Shown: piece by piece, positions 9,063 to 18,254 of the stretch
Numbering within the stretch: position 1 is the first letter of the stretch
Layout of the letters: each line of letters starts with the position of its first letter
DNA from: Gammaproteobacteria bacterium
Lineage (GTDB): Bacteria; Pseudomonadota; Gammaproteobacteria; Pseudomonadales; Azotimanducaceae
Assembly: GCA_002704225.1 (NCBI GenBank)
Contig: PAFU01000036.1
Span: 14,453 to 48,060, forward strand
Direction: 5' to 3'
Length of the DNA: 33,608 bases
The notes under the pieces: generated by a model
What the model was told of the DNA's origin: nothing
The model's input: only the letters and a program-made list of their open reading frames with translations
Database searches by the model: none
Translations under genes and position numbers: made by a program

Positions 9063-9527
9063 TCATTCCCGATGGTAAGGGTGGCCAATACTGATCGTCC
9101 AGGCGCGATACAAGCTCTCGGCAAGCAACACGCGAACCATGTAATGGGGGAAGGTCAGTGCGGAGAGTGAGAGGCGCTGGTCCGCCCGACCCAATAACTC
9201 TGGGCTCAACCCGTTCGCTCCCCCAATCAAAAAAACGACATCTTTGCCCATGTCGCGCCAGCGATTTAACTCGAGGGAGACCCCCTTGCTATCCAGTTGT
9301 CTACCGGCCTCGTCCAGGGCAATCACCCAATCTGACGGGGTGATTTTTTCGGAAATTTTTTTCGCCTCGTACTCGTCCACCTTGGCACTATCTTGGTGAT
9401 GCCGAGGCGCAGGAACCTCGACCAAACTCAGCGGCATCTCCCTTGGCAGCCGCTTGGCATATTCATCGAAGCCTTGGCGAATCCACCCCGGGCACTTGCT
9501 ACCGACGGAGATGACGCGCAGCTTCAT
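9063..9527 (-). CDS. rlmH: 23S rRNA (pseudouridine1915-N3)-methyltransferase
   Basis: RlmH is a SPOUT-class methyltransferase that modifies pseudouridine 1915 in helix 69 of 23S rRNA on the 70S ribosome. The 154-residue protein shows the SAM-binding knot loop LIGGANG near 99-105, the LSLSALTFPHYMVRVLLAESLYRAW helix region and the invariant C-terminal HPYHRE. Length is typical (155 in E. coli). It follows rsfS by 21 bases, and this pairing of two ribosome-associated genes upstream of mrdA is conserved in gammaproteobacteria. Confidence 0.97.
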   Translation of the reverse strand: MKLRVISVGSKCPGWIRQGFDEYAKRLPREMPLSLVEVPAPRHHQDSAKVDEYEAKKISEKITPSDWVIALDEAGRQLDSKGVSLELNRWRDMGKDVVFLIGGANGLSPELLGRADQRLSLSALTFPHYMVRVLLAESLYRAWTISIGHPYHRE

Positions 9528-9548
9528 CGTGATATGCCGGAAGCGGTG

Positions 9549-9938
9549 CTACTGCTCGACTTCATGGCTTGCGATTTCTGTCGCATCTGGCTCGCCTGAT
9601 ACCTCGTCCGTCTGATCTAGGTCAGACCAAAGGCGCTCTAACTCATAAAACCCTCTAGCCTCTTCGTTCATCACATGGACGATCACATCTGCCAGATCAA
9701 CCAGTACCCAGTCGTAGCTTTCTCGTCCCTCGATGCCCAGCGGTTGCCGACCAATTGCTTTTGCCGATTCATTGGCCGTATCGACCAACGCTTTCACGTG
9801 TCGGTTCGAGGTTCCCGTCACTAAAATCATATAGTCGGTCATGGGCGTCAAGGCGGCGACATCGAGAGTCAAAATGTTGACGCCTTTCAAATCTTCCAAC
9901 GCGGCAACAATATGATCCCGCAGCTCACTTGGTTTCAA
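9549..9938 (-). CDS. rsfS: Ribosomal silencing factor RsfS
   Basis: RsfS binds protein L14 on the large subunit and blocks subunit joining during starvation. The 129-residue protein has the family core DYMILVTGTSNRHVKA, the EGRESYDWVLVDLADVIVHV strand-helix region and the FYELERLW motif. The start is TTG at 9938, chosen because AGGAGGG lies exactly five bases upstream; no ATG in frame would keep the conserved N-terminal helix. That ribosome binding site is formed by the last codons of nadD, whose stop is one base upstream, so nadD and rsfS should be tightly coupled. About 20 extra acidic residues follow the core. Confidence 0.96.
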   Translation of the reverse strand: MKPSELRDHIVAALEDLKGVNILTLDVAALTPMTDYMILVTGTSNRHVKALVDTANESAKAIGRQPLGIEGRESYDWVLVDLADVIVHVMNEEARGFYELERLWSDLDQTDEVSGEPDATEIASHEVEQ

Positions 9939-9939
9939 G

Positions 9940-10578
9940 TTATCCCTCCTGGGTTAGGTACAGCTGGTGCTGATTGATGTAGGACCATACACGAGGGTCC
10001 AACAAAGCTTTATCACTATCGCCTGCACTTCGGCGCCAGCGTATTTGTGAGGCTGAAACAGCCTTCATCGGCAACGATAGGAACACAATTCGGCCCGCCG
10101 GAGCGCAACCAATGGACTCCGCTTGATGTCTGTGTTCCAACCCCTTCAGAACGTGATCACTGTCTGCTTCACCGTGCGGTTCAGGGCGCTCCACTACAAT
10201 GAGGTGTCCATACTGCAAAAGCTCATGCCAATTGTGCCAAGTCGGCAGAGTTCGATACGAATCCATACCCAGTATCCAGCACAGCTGAGCGTCCGGATTT
10301 TGTTCCCTGAATACGCGCAACGTATCGACTGCGTATGATTTGCCGGAGCGACGAAGCTCTGTCTCATCCGCCAGCAGATTCTCGTGCTCCGCACAGGCGA
10401 GCTGCAACATTTCCCATCGATGATCATTCGAGGTTTGCGGCTGATCGCGATGACTTGGCCTAGCAGACAAAATCATATGCACACGATCAAGATTCAAATG
10501 CTGCTGCACGCTCAGCGCCGCGTGAATGTGCCCCAGATGCACTGGATCAAATGTACCGCCATAAAGGCCGATTCTCAC
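9940..10578 (-). CDS. nadD: Nicotinate-nucleotide adenylyltransferase
   Basis: NadD joins nicotinate mononucleotide and ATP to form deamido-NAD in NAD biosynthesis. The 212 residues begin with the nucleotidyltransferase motif GGTFDPVHLGH at 8-18 and end with the SASQIRWR motif, the equivalent of the family's ISSTxIR, which contacts ATP. The start is GTG at 10578, which puts the nucleotide-binding strand (RIGLYGG) in its usual place; GGGGA lies about 8 bases upstream. It is 36 bases after proA and one base before rsfS. E. coli has holA and lptE upstream of nadD; here proA takes that place, as in Pseudomonas. Confidence 0.97.
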   Translation of the reverse strand: MRIGLYGGTFDPVHLGHIHAALSVQQHLNLDRVHMILSARPSHRDQPQTSNDHRWEMLQLACAEHENLLADETELRRSGKSYAVDTLRVFREQNPDAQLCWILGMDSYRTLPTWHNWHELLQYGHLIVVERPEPHGEADSDHVLKGLEHRHQAESIGCAPAGRIVFLSLPMKAVSASQIRWRRSAGDSDKALLDPRVWSYINQHQLYLTQEG

Positions 10579-10614
10579 GAACCAGTCCCCAAAGCCCAGC
10601 TACTCACGAGGCCT

Positions 10615-11877
10615 TTACCGATGACGAATCTCACCGTGACCAAAGACAACATATTTTTGCGAGGTCAATCCCTCTAGCCCTACCGGACCCCGGGCGTGAA
10701 TTTTATCCGTCGAAATACCCACTTCGGCACCGAGGCCATATTCGAATCCATCAGCAAACTGCGTGGAGGCATTGACCATCACCGAGGCAGAATCGACCTG
10801 AGCGATGAATGCACGAGACTTAGTGTAGTTCTCGGTAACGATCACGTCTGTGTGTTGCGACCCGTACTCATTGATATGAGCAATAGCCTGGGCCATATCG
10901 TCGACAACGCGAATCGATAAAATCGGGCCCAAATACTCTTCACCCCAATCAGCCTCGGTAGCCGGATTCATCGGAGCAATGCCTTGGGCTCGCTCACAGC
11001 CACGCAACTCAATCCCAGCATCGCTTAGCTGGGCACCTAGCGGAACCAATACGTTCTGCGCCACGTCAGCATGAATCAGCAACGTTTCCAGCGCGTTGCA
11101 TACCGCGAGTTTTTCGACCTTGGAATTGAAGGCGATGGATATGGCCATTTCTGGATTGGCATCAGCATCGATATAGACATGGCAAATACCATCCAAGTGT
11201 TTGATGACAGGGATTCTCGACTCGCTGCTGATGCGCTCGATGAGACCTTTGCCACCACGAGGCACGATCACATCAACGTACTCGTGCATTTTCAGCAATT
11301 CACCGACCGCAGCCCGATCCGTGGTGTTGAGCAACTGCACGGTGGTCGCAGGCAAATCTGCCGCGACCAGACCTTGAGTGACACAAGCCGCAATGGCTTG
11401 ATTCGAATGAAAGGCTTCTGAGCCACCGCGCAAGATGCAGGCGTTGCCGGATTTCAGCGAGAGACTGGCTGCGTCTACGGTCACATTGGGCCGTGACTCG
11501 TAGATCATGGCGATCACACCAAGCGGTACGCGCATTTTACCGATTTGGATCCCTGTTGGCCGGTAGCTGAAATCGCTCATTTCTCCGACTGGGTCTTTTA
11601 GGGCATCCACCTGAAGAATGCCTTCGATCATTTGATCTATGCCTTTGTCGTTCAACAGCAAACGATCAATCAGCGGCTGATCGATTCCATTGTGCTCCGC
11701 CGCCGCCATGTCTTTGGCATTTTCATCACGAATGGCAGCCCGCGCACCATCGACCGCAGCAGCGATTTGTTTGAGCGCTTCGGACTTACTCGCCGACGAG
11801 GCACTACCGATGATGCGCGAGGACTCGCGTGCGTCTCGCCCAACCGTGGCGATGTAAGAGGCTATATCGTTTTTCAT
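10615..11877 (-). CDS. proA: Gamma-glutamyl phosphate reductase
   Basis: ProA reduces gamma-glutamyl phosphate to glutamate semialdehyde with NADPH in proline synthesis. The 420-residue protein has the aldehyde dehydrogenase-like fold, the conserved [16 protein letters not shown] and [12 protein letters not shown] regions and the catalytic cysteine C260 in LAVCNALE. I begin at the ATG at 11877, giving a length close to E. coli ProA (417); an upstream start would add 27 residues of unrelated sequence. A TATAAT sits six bases before this ATG, and no ribosome binding site is visible, so the mRNA may be leaderless. proB is not in the window. Confidence 0.96.
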   Translation of the reverse strand: MKNDIASYIATVGRDARESSRIIGSASSASKSEALKQIAAAVDGARAAIRDENAKDMAAAEHNGIDQPLIDRLLLNDKGIDQMIEGILQVDALKDPVGEMSDFSYRPTGIQIGKMRVPLGVIAMIYESRPNVTVDAASLSLKSGNACILRGGSEAFHSNQAIAACVTQGLVAADLPATTVQLLNTTDRAAVGELLKMHEYVDVIVPRGGKGLIERISSESRIPVIKHLDGICHVYIDADANPEMAISIAFNSKVEKLAVCNALETLLIHADVAQNVLVPLGAQLSDAGIELRGCERAQGIAPMNPATEADWGEEYLGPILSIRVVDDMAQAIAHINEYGSQHTDVIVTENYTKSRAFIAQVDSASVMVNASTQFADGFEYGLGAEVGISTDKIHARGPVGLEGLTSQKYVVFGHGEIRHR

Positions 11878-11883
11878 CCGCGT

Positions 11884-11913
11884 ATTATAGAGACATTCCT
11901 TGATCGCACCCAA
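11884..11913 (-). promoter_or_regulatory. Candidate sigma70 promoter of proA
   Basis: On the minus strand a perfect TATAAT (11884-11889) is preceded, 18 bases away, by TTGGGT (11908-11913). The -10 element ends six bases before the proA ATG, so transcription would start at or within a base or two of the start codon. The -35 matches only the TTG half of the consensus. Confidence 0.45.
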
Positions 11914-11954
11914 CTTCCTTGACGTAAAATGCCGATTCTCCCCAGTAGATCGCT

Positions 11955-12581
11955 TCAATCGGCCAGTTGTTTAATGATTGCCTGCAGTTCCGTCAAACGC
12001 GCCTCCGGAGCGGACATTTCCAACAACCATTGCTTGGCCTCGGGCGCGATGGGCAACAGGTCCGCCACTCGGTGGCTTACTGAACGATCTTCGTTGAAAT
12101 CAACTTGCGGATTGAGTTCTTGGATCAACGGATGCGCGAGCAAATCTCGGAGTACGCTCACCATGGGATCGTAACGCTCTGACAACGGCTGCGCTGGCTC
12201 TGACAACAATCGCACCCGGGCCCGCATCAAGCCGTCACGCGCTACCTCAGTCTCGATCACGGAGAACTTTTCGCCACCTTGGGCGACGATTCCCAACAGC
12301 CCGTTATCCGCCTGATCAAAGTCGATGATATGCGCCTGAGTACCAACATCGTATATCTGCGCGACCTTGGCCTTGCTGTCCGGGTCCTTTGCGTCCAGTA
12401 CATCAGAACCCTCCCGAAGCAATACGACACCGAACCCTTTGCCTTCGCGCATACACCAACGAATCATGTCGACGTAACGGGGCTCAAAGATGCGCAATGG
12501 CAGTGTGCCTCCTGGGAACAGTACCGTGCGCAACGGAAACAAGGGGATTTCGATCGCTTGAGTTTGGTCGTCCTTGGTCAT
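11955..12581 (-). CDS. LON N-terminal (substrate-binding) domain protein
   Basis: The 208-residue protein consists only of the domain that forms the substrate-binding N-terminus of Lon proteases. It shows the family opening [25 protein letters not shown] at about residues 12-36 and lacks the AAA ATPase and Ser-Lys protease domains, so it cannot itself be a Lon protease. Stand-alone LON-domain proteins are common in proteobacteria and their role is unknown; substrate recruitment is a guess. The ATG at 12581 is preceded by AAAGGAA and gives the standard N-terminus. It is divergent from uppP and is the first gene of the minus-strand cluster, 77 bases upstream of proA. Confidence 0.9.
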   Translation of the reverse strand: MTKDDQTQAIEIPLFPLRTVLFPGGTLPLRIFEPRYVDMIRWCMREGKGFGVVLLREGSDVLDAKDPDSKAKVAQIYDVGTQAHIIDFDQADNGLLGIVAQGGEKFSVIETEVARDGLMRARVRLLSEPAQPLSERYDPMVSVLRDLLAHPLIQELNPQVDFNEDRSVSHRVADLLPIAPEAKQWLLEMSAPEARLTELQAIIKQLAD

Positions 12582-12663
12582 CTGGTTCCTTTCATCCGTT
12601 ATTTCGTGCGCTCTGATGTTAAGCTGTTTGCCGCTGACGCACCTCACCCTGACAGGACAAATA

Positions 12664-13491
12664 ATGGATTGGTTACACGTTGTCTTCTTGAGTTTGCTGC
12701 AGGGTTTGACCGAGTTCCTGCCTGTTTCCAGCTCTGCCCATTTGGTGCTTCCCGCACAGCTCACCGACTGGCCAGACCAAGGTCTCGCCTTCGATGTGGC
12801 CGTTCATTTTGGCACATTGATTGCCGTGCTTGCCTATTTTCGCACCGACCTGATGAGCATGCTCTGGGCAGTCAGCCGATCGCCTTCACTGGTCGGTGCA
12901 GTCGGCTGGCAAACCGTCATTCGCCAAACGGCGGTACATGACCGGGATCTGGATTTGGTGTTCAAGCTTGGAGTCGCCACTCTGCCAGTCGTCATCGTCG
13001 GCTTTGCCAGTAAGGACCTCATCGAAACTCAGCTGCGCACTATTCCCGTGATCGCTACGACCACAATGCTCTTCGGTGCCCTGCTTTGGTTCGCTGATCG
13101 TCGGACAGGCAGCCGTTCCATGGTGGAATGGCGCGATGCGTTGTGGATAGGGCTCGCTCAGATATTGGCTCTGATACCCGGCACATCTCGCTCGGGTATC
13201 ACAATCACCGTCGCGCTGTTGATTGGCTTGAATCGTGTGTCCGCGGCCCGATTTTCTTTCCTGCTATCCATTCCAGCAATTGCCGGTGCTCAATTGCTCC
13301 TTACTCGGGACCTCGTCGCCACCGAAAGCCCGGTTGATCTGCTGCCGATTTTCTTCGGTGCACTGATCGCTTTTGCGAGCGCCTATGCCAGCATCCACTT
13401 CTTCATTCAGTTGCTGGATCGGTTTGGCATGACACCCTATGTCGTGTATCGGCTAATGCTTGGCTGCGTTCTGTGGCTACTGATCTGGTGA
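12664..13491 (+). CDS. uppP: Undecaprenyl-diphosphatase (BacA family)
   Basis: UppP removes one phosphate from undecaprenyl pyrophosphate on the periplasmic side of the membrane, recycling the lipid carrier for peptidoglycan; it also confers bacitracin tolerance. The 275-residue protein is strongly hydrophobic, with about eight membrane segments, and carries both family motifs: QGLTEFLPVSSSAHL at 13-27 and PGTSRSG at 172-178. The ATG at 12664 has AGGA seven bases upstream; longer frames would start inside the divergent promoter region. It stands alone on the plus strand, convergent with ssb with a 29-base gap in which I see no terminator. Confidence 0.96.
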   Translation: MDWLHVVFLSLLQGLTEFLPVSSSAHLVLPAQLTDWPDQGLAFDVAVHFGTLIAVLAYFRTDLMSMLWAVSRSPSLVGAVGWQTVIRQTAVHDRDLDLVFKLGVATLPVVIVGFASKDLIETQLRTIPVIATTTMLFGALLWFADRRTGSRSMVEWRDALWIGLAQILALIPGTSRSGITITVALLIGLNRVSAARFSFLLSIPAIAGAQLLLTRDLVATESPVDLLPIFFGALIAFASAYASIHFFIQLLDRFGMTPYVVYRLMLGCVLWLLIW

Positions 13492-13520
13492 CAATCCGAG
13501 TCTAGCTAAGAGAGAGATCT

Positions 13521-14033
13521 CTAAAACGGGATATCGTCTTCAAAATCATCATCTGAAAGACTCGTATTTGCCTTAGCTCCCGGAGGACCCGCATTTTGCG
13601 GCGAATCAAAACCACTGGGCGCACTGGAGTAACCGTCATTTTGATTGCCCATGCCGCCACCGGCTGGAGCGCCACCGAAACCACCATCGCCCATACTGCC
13701 GCGGCTGTCGAGCATCTGCAGTTCATTTGCATTGATTTCAGTGCGGTACTTCTTTTCGCCGTTCACTTCCCAGCTTGAGGTGCGCAGGCTGCCTTCGATG
13801 TAGACCTTTGACCCTTTACGCAGATACTCGCCTGCGATTTCGCCTAAGCGGGCAAAGCAGACAATGTTGTGCCATTCCGTGCGTTCTTGCTGCTCGCCAG
13901 TGGTGCGGTCTTTCCAGCTCTCAGAGGTTGCTATGCTAAATTTCGTCACCGCATTGCCATTCTGTGCATAGCGCGTTTCCGGGTCGCGACCCAGATTGCC
14001 AATCAGCATGACCTTATTGATGCCTCTAGCCAT
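13521..14033 (-). CDS. ssb: Single-stranded DNA-binding protein
   Basis: SSB coats single-stranded DNA in replication, repair and recombination and recruits partner enzymes through its tail. The 170-residue protein has an N-terminal OB fold starting [15 protein letters not shown], including RTEWHNIV. A glycine-rich linker (about 110-155) follows, and the acidic tip [10 protein letters not shown] is the partner-binding motif. The ATG at 14033 is preceded by GGAG at a good distance; an upstream extension of 14 residues has no family support. It is divergent from uvrA, as in many gammaproteobacteria. Confidence 0.97.
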   Translation of the reverse strand: MARGINKVMLIGNLGRDPETRYAQNGNAVTKFSIATSESWKDRTTGEQQERTEWHNIVCFARLGEIAGEYLRKGSKVYIEGSLRTSSWEVNGEKKYRTEINANELQMLDSRGSMGDGGFGGAPAGGGMGNQNDGYSSAPSGFDSPQNAGPPGAKANTSLSDDDFEDDIPF

Positions 14034-14063
14034 TTTTGTCTCCGAAAAAGTAATCGTCCTCCT

Positions 14064-14092
14064 AGTGTAGAGCAAAGCCAGAAACCACCCAA
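14064..14092 (-). promoter_or_regulatory. Candidate ssb promoter
   Basis: On the minus strand TTGGGT (14087-14092) and TACACT (14064-14069) are separated by 17 bases and lie about 30 bases upstream of the ssb ATG. Both elements are imperfect. No E. coli-type LexA box (CTG-N10-CAG) overlaps them. Confidence 0.35.
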
Positions 14093-14166
14093 TCGGAAAA
14101 GTGCTCGACTGCGGCAGAAGAATGAGAAAAAAACAGTTGTGTCTGGATTACACAGCTTCGGCTCTC

Positions 14167-14195
14167 TTGCTGCAGTTGTACGATCACGTTATGTT
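14167..14195 (+). promoter_or_regulatory. Weak candidate uvrA promoter
   Basis: TTGCTG (14167-14172) and TATGTT (14190-14195) are 17 bases apart, about 32 bases before the uvrA start. The match is poor (3 and 4 of 6 bases). A short inverted repeat, TGTGT and ACACA with a 7-base spacer, lies upstream at 14138-14154 and could be an operator, but it does not have the spacing of a LexA box. Confidence 0.22.
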
Positions 14196-14227
14196 GCTTC
14201 TCTTAAATTGCCACGAGTCCTCACACC

Positions 14228-17053
14228 TTGGATACCATTGCTGTCCGCGGCGCCCGCACCCATAACCTCCAAAATATTGATTTAGACATACCGCGCGATA
14301 AGTTGGTGATTATCACCGGCCTTTCGGGTTCGGGAAAATCTTCGCTGGCATTTGACACCCTCTACGCCGAAGGTCAGCGACGCTACGTGGAGTCATTGTC
14401 CGCCTACGCCAGGCAGTTTTTGTCGATGATGGAAAAGCCCGATGTGGACCTGATCGAAGGGCTGTCGCCGGCCATTTCCATTGAGCAAAAATCCACCTCG
14501 CATAATCCAAGATCAACCGTCGGCACGATTACTGAGATCTACGACTATCTACGGCTGCTGTTTGCCAGAGTCGGCGAGCCACGCTGCCCCACCCACGACC
14601 TACCCTTGGATGCCCAAACCGTCAGCCAAATGGTTGATCAGGTGATTCAAAACATGCCGGGGCAACGCATCATGGTGTTGGCGCCCGTCATCAACGAACG
14701 CAAGGGTGAGCACTTACACGTTTTTCAGGAACTGATCGGTAATGGCTTTGTGCGCGCGCGAATCAATGGTTTGGTCGTTGATTTGGATGACGCACCTGCC
14801 CTCGACAAAAACAAGAAACACACCATTGAAGCGGTGGTTGACCGGGTCAGGGTCAAGGACGATATCGCGCAGCGCCTGGCTGAGAGTTTCGAAACGGCTC
14901 TCAACCTATCCGACGGCGTTGCCCAAGTGATTGATATGGACGACGACGAGCTACCTGCGACGGTTTTTTCAGCGCGCTTTGCCTGCCCAACCTGCGGATA
15001 TTCGATTGCTGAACTGGAACCCAGAATGTTCTCGTTCAATAACCCAGCAGGCGCGTGCCCCAGTTGCGATGGATTGGGGGTCACCCAATTTTTCGACCCA
15101 GAACTGGTTGTCGCTGATGACGATCTGACCTTGGCAGAAGGAGCCATACGAGGCTGGGATCGTCGCAACGTCTATTACTTTCATATGCTGAGTTCTATCG
15201 CCGAGCATTACGAGTTCGATGTAGAAGTGCCGTTTAATCAACTCAGCAAGAAACATCGCGACATTATCCTCAACGGCAGTGGACGCCAGCGAATCGACTT
15301 CAGCTACGTCAACGACCGTGGCGACGTGATTAAGCGCACGCATCGCTTCGAAGGGGTTCTGCCGAATATGGCCAGACGCTTTCATGAAACCGAATCGTCC
15401 ATGGTGAGAGAGAACCTGCAGAAATTTATGCGGGTAACCCACTGTCCGAGCTGCTCAGGCACGCGCCTGCGCGAGGAATCCCGACACGTTTTTGTAGGCA
15501 AATCCAATTTGCCCAGTATTACGCAACAGTCCATCGCTCAAAGTTTGGAGCATTTCAACGCGCTTACACTGAAGGGCCAGCGAGCCACCATTGCGGAAAA
15601 AATTCTGAAGGAAATCATTGCCCGGCTGCGGTTCCTCGTAGACGTTGGCTTGAATTACCTCAGTTTAGATCGCAGCGCCGAAACCCTTTCCGGTGGCGAG
15701 GCGCAACGCATACGCTTAGCCAGCCAAATCGGCGCAGGGTTGGTGGGCGTCCTATACATCCTAGACGAGCCATCCATTGGTCTACACCAACGCGACAACG
15801 AACGACTGCTAAAGACCCTCGAACATCTCAGGGATTTGGGCAACACCGTGATCGTGGTCGAACATGACGAAGAAGCCATGCGTAAGGCCGACTACTTGGT
15901 GGATATTGGCCCGGGCGCCGGCGTCCATGGCGGTAAAATCGTTGCAGCCGGCAGCTACGAAGACGTGCTCAAAAACAAAAAATCCATCACTGGCCAATAT
16001 CTGAGCGGTGCAAAAAAGATTGAGGTTCCTAGAAAACGCAACGAACCCAGCCCCGAGAAAATGCTGAATTTGACCGGGGCCAGCGGCAACAATTTGAACG
16101 ATGTATCGCTGAGCATTCCATGCGGCCTGCTCACCTGCATTACCGGTGTATCCGGATCAGGCAAGTCGACACTGATCAACCATACCCTGTACCCCCTTGC
16201 CGCGACAGAGCTCAACAAGGCCACGACCCTCAAGGCTCAGCCCTATGAAGCGATCGACGGCCTGCAGCATCTCGACAAGGTCGTGGACATTGATCAAAGC
16301 CCCATCGGTCGCACACCACGCTCGAACCCTGCCACCTATACGGGCTTGTTTACACCGATCCGCGAGCTCTTTGCCCAAGTTCCTGAAGCCCGAGCCAGAG
16401 GCTACAAGCCCGGTCGATTCAGCTTCAACGTCAAAGGCGGTCGGTGTGAAGCCTGCCAGGGCGATGGTCTGATCAAGGTTGAGATGCACTTTTTACCCGA
16501 TGTCTATGTGCCCTGCGACACCTGTGGTGGCAAACGTTACAACCGTGAGACCCTCGACATCCGCTACAAGGGCAAGAACATTAACGAGGTTCTCGATATG
16601 ACCGTCGAGGACGCAGCTGAATTCTTCGCTCCGGTGCCTATGCTGGCTAGGAAGCTGGAAACCCTCAAAGACGTGGGCCTGTCCTACATTCGCTTGGGCC
16701 AATCAGCCACGACGCTCTCAGGCGGCGAAGCTCAGCGCATCAAGCTGTCGAGGGAGTTATCGAAACGCGATACCGGCAGCACGCTCTATATTTTGGATGA
16801 ACCCACAACCGGACTGCACTTTCATGACATCGCTCAGTTGCTTGAGGTTCTGCATCGACTGCGCGACGACGGCAACACCATTGTCGTTATCGAACACAAT
16901 TTAGACGTGGTCAAGACCGCTGACTGGGTTGTTGATCTCGGACCAGAAGGCGGATCCGGTGGTGGGCACATTATCGCGACCGGTACCCCTGAATCCGTGG
17001 CAGGCAACAAAAAATCTCATACCGGAAGGTTTTTAAAAGACACCCTTGCCTAG
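14228..17053 (+). CDS. uvrA: Excinuclease ABC subunit A
   Basis: UvrA is the damage-sensing ATPase of nucleotide excision repair and loads UvrB at lesions. The 941 residues contain two ABC ATPase halves. The first Walker A (GLSGSGKSS) is at 31-39 and the second (GVSGSGKST) starts at 640, with two LSGGEAQR signatures. Two zinc modules are formed by CPTC and CPSC (from C253) and by CEAC and CDTC in the second half. Length matches E. coli UvrA (940). The start is TTG at 14228: it lines up with E. coli residue 1, and no upstream ATG fits. No convincing ribosome binding site precedes it. Confidence 0.98.
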   Translation: MDTIAVRGARTHNLQNIDLDIPRDKLVIITGLSGSGKSSLAFDTLYAEGQRRYVESLSAYARQFLSMMEKPDVDLIEGLSPAISIEQKSTSHNPRSTVGTITEIYDYLRLLFARVGEPRCPTHDLPLDAQTVSQMVDQVIQNMPGQRIMVLAPVINERKGEHLHVFQELIGNGFVRARINGLVVDLDDAPALDKNKKHTIEAVVDRVRVKDDIAQRLAESFETALNLSDGVAQVIDMDDDELPATVFSARFACPTCGYSIAELEPRMFSFNNPAGACPSCDGLGVTQFFDPELVVADDDLTLAEGAIRGWDRRNVYYFHMLSSIAEHYEFDVEVPFNQLSKKHRDIILNGSGRQRIDFSYVNDRGDVIKRTHRFEGVLPNMARRFHETESSMVRENLQKFMRVTHCPSCSGTRLREESRHVFVGKSNLPSITQQSIAQSLEHFNALTLKGQRATIAEKILKEIIARLRFLVDVGLNYLSLDRSAETLSGGEAQRIRLASQIGAGLVGVLYILDEPSIGLHQRDNERLLKTLEHLRDLGNTVIVVEHDEEAMRKADYLVDIGPGAGVHGGKIVAAGSYEDVLKNKKSITGQYLSGAKKIEVPRKRNEPSPEKMLNLTGASGNNLNDVSLSIPCGLLTCITGVSGSGKSTLINHTLYPLAATELNKATTLKAQPYEAIDGLQHLDKVVDIDQSPIGRTPRSNPATYTGLFTPIRELFAQVPEARARGYKPGRFSFNVKGGRCEACQGDGLIKVEMHFLPDVYVPCDTCGGKRYNRETLDIRYKGKNINEVLDMTVEDAAEFFAPVPMLARKLETLKDVGLSYIRLGQSATTLSGGEAQRIKLSRELSKRDTGSTLYILDEPTTGLHFHDIAQLLEVLHRLRDDGNTIVVIEHNLDVVKTADWVVDLGPEGGSGGGHIIATGTPESVAGNKKSHTGRFLKDTLA

Positions 17054-17076
17054 GGCAGCTCTGCAAAGCCGCGCAC

Positions 17077-17111
17077 CGCGGGGGATGGACCCATGCCTCC
17101 GCGCACCTTTT
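17077..17111 (+). terminator. Possible intrinsic terminator of uvrA
   Basis: An 8-bp stem, CGCGGGGG (17077-17084) against CCTCCGCG (17096-17103) with one G-T pair, closes a small loop and is followed by CACC and four Ts (17108-17111). The T run is short, so strength is uncertain. It lies between convergent uvrA and the aminotransferase gene. Confidence 0.4.
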
Positions 17112-17123
17112 GGCTATTGAGCT

Positions 17124-18248
17124 TTAGCGGCCGGGCAGACAGGCCCGCAGCGCGCTGGTACACAGCTGGACGTTTTCTTGGCGAGCCGCGTAGCCCATCA
17201 ATCCGATGCGCCACACTTTGCCCGCGAAGGCACCTAAGCCGGCACCGATTTCCAAATTGAATTCTTTCAGCAACTGCTGACGCACCGCCGCTTCATCAAC
17301 CCCTTCTGGGACCTTAACTAAGTTGAGTTGGGGTAGGCGGTAGGACGCGTCCACAACGAACTCTAGACCCAAACCAGACAGATTTTCGTACAGGGCATTG
17401 TGCATGGTTCGGTGCTTTGCCCAAGACGCTTCTAGGCCTTGCTCTTTCACCATGAGAAGCGCTTCGTGCAAACCGTACATCGCGTTTACCGGCGCGGTAT
17501 GGTGGTAGGTGCGACCGCCCCCTTCACCGTCCCAGTAAGCCATCAGCAAGGACAAATCCAGGAACCAGCTTTGCACTGGAGTATTACGCGATTTCACGCG
17601 ATCCGCTGCCGCTTGGCTAAAAGTGATTAGACTGATGCCGGGAGGTGCCGACAAACACTTTTGGGTACCGGAATAGGTCACATCGGCCTGCCACTCATCG
17701 ACTTCCAGCTCGACGCCAGCCAGACCCGTTACCGAGTCAACGATGGTTAAACAGCCATGATCCTTGGCTATGGCACACAGTGTTTTGACGTCGCTACATA
17801 CCCCTGTGGACGTCTCCGCATGCACGAAGCCCACAACCTTTGCATCTGGGTTAGCAGTCAAGGCGGCACGTAGCTTCTCCGGGTCGACTTGCGTACCCCA
17901 CTCATCCTCTACGGTGACCAGCTCGCCGCCCATACGCCTGACGTTTTCCGCCATACGCATGCCGAAAACCCCGTTGATGCAGACGATCGCTTTATCGCCC
18001 GGTTCCAGCAGGTTTGCATAGGAGGCTTCCATAGCCGCTGAGCCGGGTGCGGACAGCGGTAGGGTGAGTGCGTTAGACGTGCGAAACGTGTAGCGCATGA
18101 GATCTTTGATCTCTTCCATCAAGCCTTGGAATTCAGGATCCAAGTGTCCGATGGTCGCTTTCCCCATGGCCCCCAATACTCGTGGATGAACATCCGATGG
18201 GCCCGGACCCATCAACGTACGGGGGGTTGGATGAAAGCTTGTATTCAT
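17124..18248 (-). CDS. Class V PLP aminotransferase (alanine/serine-glyoxylate aminotransferase family)
   Basis: This 374-residue pyridoxal-phosphate enzyme resembles alanine-glyoxylate, serine-glyoxylate and ureidoglycine-glyoxylate aminotransferases. The N-terminal motif LMGPGPSDVHPRVL is characteristic, the cofactor aspartate lies in DSVTGLAG (Asp171), and the Schiff-base lysine is Lys197 in SGTQKCLSAPPG. I cannot decide the substrate from sequence alone; glyoxylate as amino acceptor is the family norm. The ATG follows the rplQ stop by only 6 bases, so the gene probably lies at the end of the ribosomal alpha operon, an unexpected place for amino acid metabolism. It has no strong ribosome binding site of its own. 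Confidence 0.9.
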   Translation of the reverse strand: MNTSFHPTPRTLMGPGPSDVHPRVLGAMGKATIGHLDPEFQGLMEEIKDLMRYTFRTSNALTLPLSAPGSAAMEASYANLLEPGDKAIVCINGVFGMRMAENVRRMGGELVTVEDEWGTQVDPEKLRAALTANPDAKVVGFVHAETSTGVCSDVKTLCAIAKDHGCLTIVDSVTGLAGVELEVDEWQADVTYSGTQKCLSAPPGISLITFSQAAADRVKSRNTPVQSWFLDLSLLMAYWDGEGGGRTYHHTAPVNAMYGLHEALLMVKEQGLEASWAKHRTMHNALYENLSGLGLEFVVDASYRLPQLNLVKVPEGVDEAAVRQQLLKEFNLEIGAGLGAFAGKVWRIGLMGYAARQENVQLCTSALRACLPGR

Positions 18249-18254
18249 AGGTTG

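Noticed and set aside
12279-12941. A 220-codon plus-strand frame across the LON-domain gene and the uppP start
   Set aside because: It covers the divergent promoter region and two well-supported genes in other frames; its predicted protein has no family features.
14138-14154. Inverted repeat TGTGT-N7-ACACA as a LexA box for uvrA or ssb
   Set aside because: The arms are 5 bases and the spacing and outer CTG/CAG do not match the E. coli-type SOS box.
17069-17107. Direct repeat CCGCGCACC (17069-17077 and 17099-17107) as a mobile-element or attachment-site mark
   Set aside because: Only nine bases, 30 bases apart, with no integrase or transposase in the window; it flanks and partly overlaps the uvrA terminator hairpin.
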